Shown here one piece after another: positions 23,670 through 32,688 of a stretch of 36,269 nucleotides of DNA. The stretch's first letter is position 1. Each line of letters begins with the position of its first letter. A program made the translations under genes and the position numbers. Origin of the DNA: an uncultured Luminiphilus sp. (lineage in GTDB: Bacteria; Pseudomonadota; Gammaproteobacteria; Pseudomonadales; Halieaceae). Below the pieces are notes generated by a model that worked only from the letters and a program-made list of their open reading frames with translations, searched no databases and was not told the DNA's origin. Where the stretch lies: positions 1-36,269 of the forward strand of contig CAJQLP010000110.1 in the NCBI GenBank assembly GCA_905479205.1. Direction: 5' to 3'.

Positions 23670-24980
23670 ATGTCTGCTATGACACCACGAGAAATTGTTC
23701 ACTCCCTCGACCAACACATTATCGGCCAGTCGGAAGCCAAGCGCGCCGTTGCCATCGCCCTGCGCAACCGGTGGCGACGACAGCAACTTAATCCAGAGCT
23801 CCGCGCTGAAATTACGCCAAAAAATATTTTGATGATTGGACCAACAGGAGTGGGCAAAACTGAGATTGCACGCCGACTCGCCAGACTTGCTCACGCACCC
23901 TTTGTTAAAGTCGAAGCGACGAAATTTACTGAAGTGGGTTACGTTGGCAGAGACGTCGAATCGATGGTGCGCGACCTTGCTGAGAACTCCCTGACTCTTT
24001 TTCGTGAAGAGGCTATCGAGAAAGTACAGGCTCGTGCCGAGGAAGCTGCGGAAGAGCGCATGCTAGACATTCTTCTGCCTCCAGGCCGCGATGATTCCAA
24101 CGCTTCGACACGGCAGATTCTGCGCAAAAAACTGCGTGAAGGCGAACTCAACGACCGCGAAGTAGAGGTCGAGGTCAGCGGGCAAGGCGCCAGCGTCGAT
24201 ATTTTAACGCCGCCAGGTATGGAGGAAATGACTCAGCAGCTTCAAGGGCTATTTTCTAATATGAAGGGCGGTAGCAAGGCGCGTAAAATGCCAGTCCAAG
24301 ATGCTTTAAAAGTACTCAAAGAAGACGAGGCTGCCAAGCTAATCGATCACGATGCACTCAAGGTACAGGCGCTTGAAGCCGCGGAACAAAATGGCATCAT
24401 CTTCATCGACGAGATAGACAAAGTGGCAAAACGCGGCGAATCCGGCGGTGCTGATGTATCCAGAGAAGGGGTTCAGCGCGATTTATTGCCGCTTATCGAA
24501 GGCTGCTCGGTAACCACCAAGCATGGCACGATCAAGACAGATCACATTTTGTTTATTGCCTCGGGGGCATTCCATCTATCGAAGCCATCGGATCTTATTC
24601 CCGAGCTACAGGGTCGCCTGCCTATTCGGGTCGAACTTGACGCACTCACACCAGAAGATTTTAGGCGGATTCTCACTGAGCCGAGAGCCGCGCTCACCGC
24701 GCAGTATCAAGCGCTATTAGCAACGGAGGGGGTTACTGTCACCTTTACCGAAGAGGGCATTGAGCGTCTTGCAGAGATTGCTTGGCAAGTTAATGAACAT
24801 GGCGAGAATATCGGCGCCCGACGACTGCATACGGTTATGGAGCGCCTCCTCGAAGAGGTTTCGTTCACAGCAGCAGATGCGGGGCTCAATGGCTCAAATG
24901 TCACTGTCGATAGCGCCTTCGTTGACGGGCGCCTGGGCGATTTGGCGCAAGATGAAGATCTATCGCGGTTCATTTTGTAA
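23670..24980 (+). CDS. hslU: HslVU protease ATPase subunit HslU (ClpY)
   Basis: HslU is the AAA+ unfoldase that feeds substrates to HslV. The N-terminal MTPREIV and IIGQ segments lead to Walker A GPTGVGKT (57-64). The GYVGRDVE pore loop follows, then the intermediate I-domain (about 110-240), Walker B FIDEIDK near 250, and sensor elements. The C-terminus ends EDLSRFIL, the tail that inserts into HslV and activates it. At 436 residues it matches the family. It is co-transcribed with hslV, with a 3-base gap. Confidence 0.97.
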   Translation: MSAMTPREIVHSLDQHIIGQSEAKRAVAIALRNRWRRQQLNPELRAEITPKNILMIGPTGVGKTEIARRLARLAHAPFVKVEATKFTEVGYVGRDVESMVRDLAENSLTLFREEAIEKVQARAEEAAEERMLDILLPPGRDDSNASTRQILRKKLREGELNDREVEVEVSGQGASVDILTPPGMEEMTQQLQGLFSNMKGGSKARKMPVQDALKVLKEDEAAKLIDHDALKVQALEAAEQNGIIFIDEIDKVAKRGESGGADVSREGVQRDLLPLIEGCSVTTKHGTIKTDHILFIASGAFHLSKPSDLIPELQGRLPIRVELDALTPEDFRRILTEPRAALTAQYQALLATEGVTVTFTEEGIERLAEIAWQVNEHGENIGARRLHTVMERLLEEVSFTAADAGLNGSNVTVDSAFVDGRLGDLAQDEDLSRFIL

Positions 24981-24997
24981 CCGAGCTAGCATCGACA

Positions 24998-25378
24998 ATG
25001 ACTGCAATCACCCGCATTTATTACGCCCGCAGCAGACGAATGCTTGAACTCGAGTTCGACGATGGCTCAGAGGGCGCATTAAGCGCTGAGTTTTTACGGG
25101 TGCACTCCCCTTCGGCGGAAGTACGGGGGCATGCTTCAGGTCAAGAAGTTCTGCAGACCGGCAAACAGGACGTCAGTGTTTCGGACATCAAACCCATAGG
25201 CCATTATGCGGTGCAACTTGTTTTCGATGATGGTCACGACAGCGGTATTTTTACTTGGCCATACTTATATGAGCTGACGCGTAACCAAACTCTATTGTGG
25301 CAACGCTATATCGAGGCACTGGATGCTGCGGGCAGTAGCCGTGATCCCAGTGTGCAAGTAGTCCACATCAAACCCTGA
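24998..25378 (+). CDS. DUF971 (GBBH-like N-terminal) family protein
   Basis: This is a 126-residue protein of the DUF971 family, related to the N-terminal domain of gamma-butyrobetaine hydroxylase. Visible family features are LELEFDDGS near the start, the LRVHSPSAEVRGH segment, and DGHDSGIFTWPYLYEL in the C-terminal half. No catalytic residues can be assigned and the molecular role is unknown. A homologue also follows hslU in Pseudomonas. In other proteins this domain is linked with metal binding or iron-sulfur scaffold proteins; for this protein that is inference. It lies 17 bases after hslU, so it is probably in the heat-shock transcript. Confidence 0.85.
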   Translation: MTAITRIYYARSRRMLELEFDDGSEGALSAEFLRVHSPSAEVRGHASGQEVLQTGKQDVSVSDIKPIGHYAVQLVFDDGHDSGIFTWPYLYELTRNQTLLWQRYIEALDAAGSSRDPSVQVVHIKP

Positions 25379-25403
25379 TTAGAGACGCATCCTCGGTTAC
25401 AAT
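25375..25403 (+). promoter_or_regulatory. Weak candidate promoter upstream of ubiE
   Basis: CTGATT (25375-25380) and TACAAT (25398-25403) are 17 bases apart in the 54-base gap before ubiE. The -10 is good and the -35 weak. If used, it would let the ubiE-J-B genes be expressed independently of heat-shock control. Confidence 0.3.
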
Positions 25404-25432
25404 GGGGCAACCAGAACGCCGGACACCCGCTC

Positions 25433-26206
25433 ATGACTGACCACAATCGCCCCTCTGGGGATGACCAAGATACTACGCACTTCGGTTTCACCACCGTTAA
25501 AACCAATGAGAAAGAAAAGCTGGTACGCGGCGTCTTTGATTCGGTTGCGGGCCGCTACGACCTGATGAACGACCTAATGTCGGCGGGCATTCACCGCTTA
25601 TGGAAGCGCTTTACCATCGAGCTTAGCGCTGTTCGGCCAGGCCAAACCGTATTGGATATTGCCGGTGGTACGGGGGATCTATCGGCGCGTTTCTCCAAGT
25701 TAGTGGGCACCGATGGCAAGGTGATTCTAGCCGATATCAATGCGTCTATGCTGCAAGTGGGGCGTGACAAGCTGCTCGATGCAGGGGCTTTTGGCAACTT
25801 GCACATGGTTCAATGTGATGCCCAGTATCTGCCGTTCCCGGATAACAGCGTTGACTGTATTACCATCGCATTTGGACTTCGTAACGTCACCGACAAAGCA
25901 CTTGCATTGCGCTCCATGGAGCGCATCCTAAAGCCCGGCGGGCGATTACTGATCCTTGAGTTCTCAAAGCCTACTAACCCACTGCTCGAGAAAATTTACG
26001 ACACGTACTCCTTCCGCATTCTGCCCATGATGGGTCGACTTGTTGCTAATGACGAAGAAAGTTACCGCTACCTCGCTGAATCTATTCGCAAACATCCCGA
26101 CCAAGACACCTTAATGGCGATGATGGAAGACGCAGGCTTTGTTGACTGTCAGTACCATAATATGACGGGTGGCATTGTCGCTGTTCACCGTGGCATCAAG
26201 GCCTAA
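25433..26206 (+). CDS. ubiE: Ubiquinone/menaquinone biosynthesis C-methyltransferase UbiE
   Basis: UbiE performs the SAM-dependent C-methylation step in ubiquinone (and menaquinone) synthesis. The 257-residue product has the family signature [19 protein letters not shown] followed by HRLWKR. The SAM-binding motif I is [12 protein letters not shown], with ILADIN as motif II, and the C-terminal half includes [17 protein letters not shown]. Together with ubiJ and ubiB it forms the conserved gammaproteobacterial ubiE-ubiJ-ubiB cluster, with 3-base gaps to ubiJ and onward to ubiB (2 bases). Confidence 0.97.
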   Translation: MTDHNRPSGDDQDTTHFGFTTVKTNEKEKLVRGVFDSVAGRYDLMNDLMSAGIHRLWKRFTIELSAVRPGQTVLDIAGGTGDLSARFSKLVGTDGKVILADINASMLQVGRDKLLDAGAFGNLHMVQCDAQYLPFPDNSVDCITIAFGLRNVTDKALALRSMERILKPGGRLLILEFSKPTNPLLEKIYDTYSFRILPMMGRLVANDEESYRYLAESIRKHPDQDTLMAMMEDAGFVDCQYHNMTGGIVAVHRGIKA

Positions 26207-26209
26207 TTA

Positions 26210-26848
26210 ATGCAGAGAGAACACGACCCTGCGGTGATAACCGCCGTCACAGCAGCGCTCGAAGCCAGTGTTAACCGAGCACTCGCCCTTGCGCCGGTCG
26301 CAAGTCGCGAGCTAGCCGAGATGGCTGACACGGTGCTGGCCATAGAGTGCACGGCGCCCGTAATAACTGTTTATATCACCATCACCTCAATGGGTACGCT
26401 GCAGGTCAGTAGTTACTCCGAAGCCAAATCTAGTACGCGTGTTAGGGGTGCATTTGAAGACTTTCTAACACTCGCAACCGCTGATGATCCGGCCGCAACG
26501 TTAATCAACAGTGATCTTGAGATCGTTGGCAATACTGCACCACTGCTAGCCCTGCAGCAGATCGTTACCCACATGGATCTCGATTGGGAGGCGCCACTAG
26601 TAGATGTACTCGGTGACGTGGCCGGCCATCAGTTAGCGCAACTATTACGCGGAACTTTCAGTTGGGGCAAGGATGCCAGTAAAAGCCTGCGTCGCCAGCT
26701 GTCGGAGTTTATCCTTGAAGAGGGACGACTCTCTCCACCTGCAGCTGAACTCGATGCCTTTTATGATGATGTTCAGAATTTAGCGCTGCGAGTCGACCGA
26801 TTGCAGTCAAGGCTTAAGCGCTTCGCGCAAAAAGTTGGTGCGCGCTAA
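26210..26848 (+). CDS. ubiJ: Ubiquinone biosynthesis accessory factor UbiJ (SCP2-like)
   Basis: UbiJ is the SCP2-fold, lipid-binding component that with UbiK organises the cytosolic ubiquinone biosynthesis complex. The 212-residue protein has an N-terminal SCP2-like domain (about 15-115, with [18 protein letters not shown]), a middle segment containing [18 protein letters not shown], and a C-terminal coiled coil (about 180-208) ending in RLQSRLKRF. Sequence identity to named homologues is moderate, and its position between ubiE and ubiB is the strongest support. Confidence 0.9.
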   Translation: MQREHDPAVITAVTAALEASVNRALALAPVASRELAEMADTVLAIECTAPVITVYITITSMGTLQVSSYSEAKSSTRVRGAFEDFLTLATADDPAATLINSDLEIVGNTAPLLALQQIVTHMDLDWEAPLVDVLGDVAGHQLAQLLRGTFSWGKDASKSLRRQLSEFILEEGRLSPPAAELDAFYDDVQNLALRVDRLQSRLKRFAQKVGAR

Positions 26849-26850
26849 TC

Positions 26851-28419
26851 GTGCTGCCACGCCTATTCGCTGTTTACCGCACGGTTTGTCGGTACCGCCT
26901 CGACACGTTACTACCTAATGAGCGTCGCCCCTGGCCCCTGCGCTTATTAATTGCCTTGTGTCCCGTTAGACAGGTCGATACGAGTCAAGCCAGAGGACGG
27001 CGGCTTCGTGAAGCTCTAGAAGCGCTGGGCCCTGTGTTCATCAAATTTGGTCAGCTGTTATCCACTCGCAGAGATTTACTGCCCGATGATATCGCCGACG
27101 AGTTAGCGCTTTTGCAGGATCAAGTACCGCCTTTTTCGACCGCAGAAGCCGTAGCACTGATCGAACAATCGCTAGGGTCCAGCATCGATACCCTCTTTTC
27201 TGAGTTTGAACACGCGCCACTCGCTGCGGCGTCAGTTGCACAAGTCCACGCCGCCGTATTGCCTACTGGCGAGAGCGTTGTGGTCAAAGTACTGCGACCT
27301 GGGATAGAAAGCACTATTCGCGCAGATCTCGCACTCATCAAGCAGCTTGCCTTTTGGTTGGGAAAAACCCTCAAAGACGGCCGTAGGCTCCGTCCTTCAG
27401 AAGTAGCCGCTGACTATGAACGAACGTTACTCGATGAGCTCGACCTCCGCAGAGAGGCCGGCAATGCATCGCAATTGCGACGGAACTTTCTCGGCTCTGG
27501 ACTGGTTTACGTACCCGAAGTGCATTGGCCGCTAGTGACTACCAGTGTCATGGTATCCGAACGCATAAACGGCATACCCGTCAGCGACATAGCGGCCCTT
27601 AATGCTCGGGGTGTCGATATGAAGCTGCTCGCTGAACGCGGCGTTGAAATTTTCTTCACGCAAGTGTTTCGCGATAGCTTCTTTCACGCTGATATGCACC
27701 CCGGCAATATTTTTGTAGACGCGTCGAACCCCGCGGATCCCACATATCTGGCTGTTGACTGCGCCATCGTAGGCCAGCTAGACGAATCAGATCTGTATTA
27801 CTTGGCGCGCAACTTGCTCGCTATTTTCAAGCAAGATTACCGACTGGTGGCAAAACTGCACGTGGAGTGTGGCTGGGTTCCGCCAGAAACGCCGGTAGCC
27901 GAATTTGAAGCCGCTATGCGCACACTGTGTGAGCCGGTATTTGAGCGTCCCCTCGGTGAAATATCTTTTGGCCACATGTTAGTCACACTGTTTAGAACGG
28001 CCGGGCGCTTCAATATGGAAGTTCAACCACAGTTGGTTTTACTCCAAAAGACATTGCTCAATATCGAGGGACTAGGAAGGCAGCTCTACCCTGAGCTCAG
28101 CCTCTGGGACACTGCACAGCCCTATCTAGAGCGATGGCTCGCTGAACGCTATGCCCCACAAACGGTTCTTAAGCGTCTGCAAGCGGATGCACCTGCATGG
28201 CTAGAGACCCTGCCTATGATTCCCGATCTGGTTTTTTCAAGACTCAAAGCCTCTGCACCCGTGCGCGAAGTCAAGCAAACTCACACGCTCTGGACCGCGG
28301 CGGGTACACTAGGAGCTGCGAGTGCAGTGATTGCCACAGCAATGACGCCCACGCTCCCATGGGTTGCAGGTGCTGGCGCCGCATTATTTGCACTTGCTCT
28401 GCTCAAACACCGCTCTTAA
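26851..28419 (+). CDS. ubiB: Ubiquinone biosynthesis atypical kinase/ATPase UbiB
   Basis: UbiB is a membrane-anchored member of the ABC1/ADCK/COQ8 family needed for ubiquinone synthesis, thought to act as an ATPase in the pathway. The KxGQ motif [12 protein letters not shown] is at 65-76, the Ala-rich AAASVAQVH loop is near 130, and HADMHPGN is near 290. The family's DCG (DFG-equivalent) reads DCA at 303-305. Two membrane helices end the protein (about 480-520). At 522 residues the length is slightly below E. coli UbiB. Translation starts at GTG, 2 bases after the ubiJ stop, with a weak ribosome-binding site. Confidence 0.95.
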   Translation: MLPRLFAVYRTVCRYRLDTLLPNERRPWPLRLLIALCPVRQVDTSQARGRRLREALEALGPVFIKFGQLLSTRRDLLPDDIADELALLQDQVPPFSTAEAVALIEQSLGSSIDTLFSEFEHAPLAAASVAQVHAAVLPTGESVVVKVLRPGIESTIRADLALIKQLAFWLGKTLKDGRRLRPSEVAADYERTLLDELDLRREAGNASQLRRNFLGSGLVYVPEVHWPLVTTSVMVSERINGIPVSDIAALNARGVDMKLLAERGVEIFFTQVFRDSFFHADMHPGNIFVDASNPADPTYLAVDCAIVGQLDESDLYYLARNLLAIFKQDYRLVAKLHVECGWVPPETPVAEFEAAMRTLCEPVFERPLGEISFGHMLVTLFRTAGRFNMEVQPQLVLLQKTLLNIEGLGRQLYPELSLWDTAQPYLERWLAERYAPQTVLKRLQADAPAWLETLPMIPDLVFSRLKASAPVREVKQTHTLWTAAGTLGAASAVIATAMTPTLPWVAGAGAALFALALLKHRS

Positions 28420-28441
28420 ATAGCTCTGGCATAATGTAGCA

Positions 28442-28816
28442 ATGATGATCGACCCGAATACACCAACAACAATGAGTCCCCGCTGGAATGCGGATGGGCT
28501 AATACCTGCTATCGCACAAGATGCGAGTACAGGCGAAGTGCTGATGATGGCCTGGATGAACGCAGAGTCCTTGGCACTCACACTCGCAGAACAGCGCGCT
28601 GTTTATTGGTCACGATCGCGAAGTGAAGTCTGGCGAAAAGGCGAAACGTCGGGTAACGTTCAAGAACTTGTAGGCATCAGCCTCGATTGTGACGGCGACA
28701 CGCTGCTATTAAAAGTACATCAAATTGGTGGGGCAGCCTGTCATACAGGACGTAAGCATTGCTTTTTTTATCGGCCGCTAGGCGATAGCTGGATCTTGGA
28801 AGAGGAGCCCTCATGA
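28442..28816 (+). CDS. hisI: Phosphoribosyl-AMP cyclohydrolase
   Basis: HisI hydrolyses the adenine ring of phosphoribosyl-AMP, the third step of histidine biosynthesis. The 124-residue single-domain form carries the family core [27 protein letters not shown], the magnesium-site region [12 protein letters not shown], and the zinc cysteines in [13 protein letters not shown]. HisE is a separate gene here, unlike the HisIE fusion of E. coli. The hisE ATG overlaps its stop (ATGA). It lies 22 bases after ubiB. Confidence 0.96.
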   Translation: MMIDPNTPTTMSPRWNADGLIPAIAQDASTGEVLMMAWMNAESLALTLAEQRAVYWSRSRSEVWRKGETSGNVQELVGISLDCDGDTLLLKVHQIGGAACHTGRKHCFFYRPLGDSWILEEEPS

Positions 28817-29166
28817 GCGATATTCTTACCGCGCTGAATACAATCCTTGAGCAGCGTAAGTCATCGGCAGCCGACAGCTCCTACGTTGCCTCACTGTATG
28901 ATCAAGGTCTGAACAAGATTCTTGAAAAGATTGGCGAGGAAGCCACCGAGGTAATTTTGGCCGCCAAGGATCTGGAAGCCCAGTCCAGCGATGCTGCACA
29001 GCGTGCCTTGGCTGGCGAAGTGGCAGACCTGTGGTTTCACTCCATGGTGATGCTCGCGCATCTCGATATGAACCCAGACGCGGTTACTGATATTTTAAAA
29101 GAACGCTTTGGCCTGTCTGGATTAGAAGAAAAAGCCGCCCGAACAGGGCATAATACTCCGCCTTAA
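28813..29166 (+). CDS. hisE: Phosphoribosyl-ATP pyrophosphatase
   Basis: HisE removes pyrophosphate from phosphoribosyl-ATP, the second histidine step. It is a 117-residue all-alpha MazG-like protein with the family motif [15 protein letters not shown] (about 36-50) and [13 protein letters not shown] (about 71-83). It is translationally coupled to hisI by a 4-base overlap. The last codons and stop fall inside a short imperfect tandem duplication (29156-29184). Confidence 0.95.
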   Translation: MSDILTALNTILEQRKSSAADSSYVASLYDQGLNKILEKIGEEATEVILAAKDLEAQSSDAAQRALAGEVADLWFHSMVMLAHLDMNPDAVTDILKERFGLSGLEEKAARTGHNTPP

Positions 29167-29184
29167 ATGCTCCGCCCTTAAAGG
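29156..29184 (+). repeat. Imperfect tandem duplication across the hisE stop
   Basis: CTCCGCCTTAAATG is immediately followed by CTCCGCCCTTAAAGG: a 14/15-base near-perfect tandem repeat that copies the last Pro codons and stop of hisE. The second unit also contains the small palindrome CCCTTAAAGGG. It may be replication slippage; no function is evident. Confidence 0.55.
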
Positions 29185-29267
29185 GTACTAGCAACACTGG
29201 GGTGAGTTTTAAAAGTTAACGTGGCAGCCCTATAGCTGACACATCTAACAGCAATCGAGGAGTTTTT

Positions 29268-29525
29268 ATGCTCGGCGGAATCAGTATTTGGCAACTGCTC
29301 ATTATTTTAGCGATCGTCGTGATGCTTTTTGGCACCTCACGCCTCAAGAATATTGGCAGCGATCTCGGCACAGCGATTAAAGGCTTTAAAAGCAGTATAA
29401 AAGATGACGCCGATAAAGCTGGCGAAGACGGTGCTGACAGTGCTGACAGCACCGTTCAAACTCGTGAGCAGGCCGATGACAAAAACGGCAGTGACAGCGG
29501 CAACGACAACGACAAAAAAGCTTGA
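29268..29525 (+). CDS. tatA: Twin-arginine translocase subunit TatA
   Basis: TatA oligomerises to form the transport path for folded twin-arginine substrates. The 85-residue protein has a short N-terminal membrane helix (about 6-20, [14 protein letters not shown]), the FGTSRL hinge (family usually FGTKKL/FGTKRL), an amphipathic helix (about 27-45), and a highly charged Asp-rich tail. AGGAG lies 5 bases before the ATG. The 101-base gap from hisE may hold a promoter, but I could not identify one. First gene of tatABC. Confidence 0.95.
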   Translation: MLGGISIWQLLIILAIVVMLFGTSRLKNIGSDLGTAIKGFKSSIKDDADKAGEDGADSADSTVQTREQADDKNGSDSGNDNDKKA

Positions 29526-29552
29526 AGCTAACGATCTCGCGGAGATTGACGC

Positions 29553-29996
29553 ATGTTTGATATGGGCTTCTCCGAATTGCTGCTGGTCGGCATTGTTGGT
29601 CTGCTTGTCATTGGTCCGGAGCGACTACCAGGTGCAATTCGCACAACCATGGTATGGGTGAATCGCATTCGCCGTAGCTTCAACGAAGTGCGGGCAGATG
29701 TTGAAAGAGAGCTTCATAACGACGCCGTGATGAAAGAGCTGCGCGATAATGCCAGTGCTCTGAAAGAGGATGTCGCCTCGATAACAGAGCCTGTGCAGTC
29801 GCAACTCAGCCAAATAGGCGGCGAGTTACGTCACGACCTACATAACGATCTGCACAACGACCTAAGCACTATTGGAACACCCGTCGAGCATACCGATACG
29901 GTGGCGCCCTCACCAGCGAGCTCGCAAACTAACGCACCGAAACCCGATGCTGAGTCTGATGCGAATCCCGGCAATAGTGAGAAAACACTAACGTGA
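29553..29996 (+). CDS. tatB: Twin-arginine translocase subunit TatB
   Basis: TatB forms the substrate receptor with TatC. The N-terminus MFDMGFSELLLVGIVGLLVIGPERLP is diagnostic, with the membrane helix followed by a Gly-Pro hinge. A long amphipathic helix (about 25-75) and a polar Pro/Ser/Asn-rich tail follow. The middle contains a short internal repeat, HDLHNDLHNDL. GGAG lies 8 bases before the ATG, and the stop overlaps the tatC GTG as GTGA. The length of 147 residues is in the normal range. Confidence 0.95.
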   Translation: MFDMGFSELLLVGIVGLLVIGPERLPGAIRTTMVWVNRIRRSFNEVRADVERELHNDAVMKELRDNASALKEDVASITEPVQSQLSQIGGELRHDLHNDLHNDLSTIGTPVEHTDTVAPSPASSQTNAPKPDAESDANPGNSEKTLT

Positions 29997-30748
29997 CAGA
30001 GAGCCTGGAAGATAACCCGCAGCCACTAGTGGCCCACCTTACCGAGCTGCGCGACCGCCTGCTCAGAGCGATACTATCTGTTTTGGTGATCTTTATTTGC
30101 TTGTTTCCTTTTTCAAATGAAATTTATACTTTTATCTCTGAACCTCTGAGAGCCTTGCTACCCGAAGGCTCAAGTATGATCGCCACGGAAGTCGCATCGC
30201 CCTTCTTAACGCCATTTAAACTGACCTTAGTCATGTCAATATTTGTGGCGATACCCGTAATCCTTTATCAAATTTGGTCGTTTGTCGCGCCGGGGATGTA
30301 CCGACAGGAGAAACGTATCGCTTTTCCGTTGCTCGCATCATCCGTATTACTTTTTTACGCTGGGGCATCCTTTGCCTACTTCGTTGTTTTCCCACTGATA
30401 TTTGCTTTCTTTACCAGCGTGGGACCGACCGACGTCGCCGTCATGACAGACATCAATCGCTATTTAGATTTTGTGCTGAAGTTGTTTTTTGCCTTTGGAA
30501 TCGCCTTTGAAATTCCTATCGCAGCAGTCATTCTTATCTGGAGCGGCGTAACGACACCCGACGCACTCGCCAAAAAACGGCCTTACATTATCGTAGGGTG
30601 CTTTATTTTCGGCATGTTGCTGACGCCTCCAGACGTCATCTCCCAATCATTACTCGCAGTCCCTATGTGGATGCTTTTCGAGGTCGGGGTGTTCTTTGGT
30701 CGCATAATCGAAAAGCGACGCCAATCCAGTAATGGATCACCGACTTGA
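29993..30748 (+). CDS. tatC: Twin-arginine translocase subunit TatC
   Basis: TatC is the polytopic receptor that binds the twin-arginine signal peptide. The 251 residues fold into six membrane helices. The conserved cytosolic start HLTELRDRLL, the periplasmic MIATEVASPFLTPFK, the cytosolic loop APGMYRQEKR and KKRPYIIVG, and GMLLTPPDVISQ are all present. It starts with a GTG overlapping the tatB stop by 4 bases. After tatC there are 115 bases before the ABC transporter gene, in which I see no clear promoter or terminator. Confidence 0.96.
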   Translation: MTESLEDNPQPLVAHLTELRDRLLRAILSVLVIFICLFPFSNEIYTFISEPLRALLPEGSSMIATEVASPFLTPFKLTLVMSIFVAIPVILYQIWSFVAPGMYRQEKRIAFPLLASSVLLFYAGASFAYFVVFPLIFAFFTSVGPTDVAVMTDINRYLDFVLKLFFAFGIAFEIPIAAVILIWSGVTTPDALAKKRPYIIVGCFIFGMLLTPPDVISQSLLAVPMWMLFEVGVFFGRIIEKRRQSSNGSPT

Positions 30749-30863
30749 GAGAACTATGGGGCCGGCGCGCTCAAGATCCCCTATCATCACCAGATCGGCC
30801 TAACGCATACAAAGATCGCCTCAAAGCGAGCATCGATTACCCACCCAAAGGATCTCACTACTT

Positions 30864-32648
30864 TTGACCGACACCGACACGGCAACACCCCCAACATCGA
30901 GGAACTTTGGTCCTTTAAAGCAGCTACTGCGCTTTCTTTGGCCGCATAAGTGGCGACTGATTGGCGCTTCGACAGCTTTGATCTTTACAGCAATGGCGCA
31001 GCTCTCCCTCGGTTATGGCGTACGCTTGCTAATTGATGAGGGTTTCTCTGGTACCGATGATTCAGGCTTAAAACAAGCCGTTGCGTTCATGATGATTGTC
31101 GGTTGCGCCATGGCAATAGGAGCCATGATTCGTTTCTATTTAGTGACATGGCTGGGTGAGCGCGTTAGTGCAGATTTACGCAGCGCAGCATTTAAGAATC
31201 TGGTGCGTCTCCAACCGAGCTATTTCGAGAGTAACGAAGCCGGCGAAATCATGTCGCGTTTAACGACTGACACCACGTTACTGCAGTCGCTCATCGGATC
31301 GTCAGTCAGTATGGCCGCGCGTAATGCTCTGTCACTGGTGGGTGCCCTCACCATGATGATCATCACCAACTTCAAGCTCAGTTTGATCATATTGTTCGTC
31401 GTCCCGCTAACAATTGTACCGATCATGATTTTCGGTCGACGCGTGCGAAAGCTATCGAATGAGTCCCAGCAAAGTATCGCCGAAGTAGGAAGTCGCGCGG
31501 GAGAGGTGCTGCAGGCCATCAAGGTGGTACAGAGTTACAACCGAGAGGGTATGGAGCAACGCTCCTTTGATCGCAGTGTTGAGGTGGCTTTTCAGGTCGC
31601 CAAGCGCCGAATTCGCCAACGCACAATACTAACGGGCGTCGCCATATCACTTCTGCTCTCAGGCTTAGTGGGCATGATGTGGTCTGGTGGGCAAGACGTT
31701 ATACAAGGTCGCATGAGTGGCGGTGAACTCGGCGCCTTTGTCTTCTATGCGGTAATTCTTGGAAGCGCCTTCGCGACCTTATCGGAGGTTTGGGGTGATC
31801 TTCAGCGGGCAGCAGGTGCTGCCGAGCGATTACTCGAGCTCATGGGAGAGCGCAGTACGACCAAAGATACCGGCACAAGTCCAGCGCCCATGCGCCAAGC
31901 CATTCGTTTCGATGATATTCAATTCGCCTACCCTAGCCGACCCAGCAGCCTTGCGTTAAACGACTTCAAGCTCAGTGTCGCGCCCGGCCAATCACTCGCG
32001 CTGGTCGGTCCATCAGGCGCAGGCAAGTCCACCGTTTTTGAGCTCTTACAGCGTTTCCATGATCCCGCGGCAGGCGCAGTCTATTACGGTGATGTCGATA
32101 TCCGCGCTATCTCGCTCACTGAGTGGCGGGATAAAGCAGCGCTTGTCCCCCAAAGCCCTGTTTTGTTTAGCGGCGATATTCGGCACAACATTGCCTACGG
32201 CAATCCAGAAGCGAGCGATGATCAAATAGAGGCCGCAGCACGAGCAGCTCACGCCGACGAGTTTATTAGCCAGCTACCTGAAGGGTATAAGAGTCAGCTC
32301 GGCTCTCAAGGAGTGCGGTTATCGGGCGGGCAACGACAGCGACTAGCACTCGCTCGGGCTATACTCAACGACCCAGAGATTCTGCTACTTGACGAAGCAA
32401 CCAGCGCTCTCGATACCGAAAGTGAGTACTACGTGCAGCAAGCACTCACCGAAGTCATGCGTGATCGAACCACAATCATCATCGCGCATCGCTTATCGAC
32501 TATTATCAATGCCGATGTCATTGCGGTGATGGAAAAAGGTCGAATCATCGCGACCGGCACTCACACCGAATTGCTTGAGAGCTGCCCACTCTATGCGCGG
32601 CTTGCAAGCCTTCAGTTTGACGAGCGGAAACTCGAGTCACAGGCATAA
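30864..32648 (+). CDS. ABC exporter half-transporter (ABCB/MsbA-like)
   Basis: This is a fused membrane-plus-ATPase half-transporter that would work as a homodimer to export a hydrophobic or peptide-like substrate. The type-I exporter membrane domain (about 20-320, six helices) is followed by the ATPase domain: Walker A GPSGAGKS (382-389), Q-loop VPQSP, signature LSGGQ (486-490), Walker B with D510/E511, and H-loop H542. All catalytic residues are intact. The only available start is a TTG, with AAAGGA about 11 bases upstream. The substrate is unknown; no partner gene or accessory protein is adjacent, and an MsbA-like lipid flippase role is only one possibility. Confidence 0.9.
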   Translation: MTDTDTATPPTSRNFGPLKQLLRFLWPHKWRLIGASTALIFTAMAQLSLGYGVRLLIDEGFSGTDDSGLKQAVAFMMIVGCAMAIGAMIRFYLVTWLGERVSADLRSAAFKNLVRLQPSYFESNEAGEIMSRLTTDTTLLQSLIGSSVSMAARNALSLVGALTMMIITNFKLSLIILFVVPLTIVPIMIFGRRVRKLSNESQQSIAEVGSRAGEVLQAIKVVQSYNREGMEQRSFDRSVEVAFQVAKRRIRQRTILTGVAISLLLSGLVGMMWSGGQDVIQGRMSGGELGAFVFYAVILGSAFATLSEVWGDLQRAAGAAERLLELMGERSTTKDTGTSPAPMRQAIRFDDIQFAYPSRPSSLALNDFKLSVAPGQSLALVGPSGAGKSTVFELLQRFHDPAAGAVYYGDVDIRAISLTEWRDKAALVPQSPVLFSGDIRHNIAYGNPEASDDQIEAAARAAHADEFISQLPEGYKSQLGSQGVRLSGGQRQRLALARAILNDPEILLLDEATSALDTESEYYVQQALTEVMRDRTTIIIAHRLSTIINADVIAVMEKGRIIATGTHTELLESCPLYARLASLQFDERKLESQA

Positions 32649-32674
32649 AAAAGCCCGCAGATAGCGGGCTTAAA
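32647..32674. terminator. Bidirectional terminator between the ABC exporter and pntB
   Basis: AAGCCCGC / GCGGGCTT form an 8-bp stem around an AGATA loop between convergent genes. Read on the minus strand the hairpin is followed by TTTT, making a good intrinsic terminator for pnt. On the plus strand the tail is TTAAAA, so it is weaker for the ABC gene. Confidence 0.8.
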
Positions 32675-32688
32675 ATCTCAATTGCTTC

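Noticed and set aside
29167-29267. Promoter for tatABC
   Set aside because: TATAGC is present but no -35 can be found with normal spacing.
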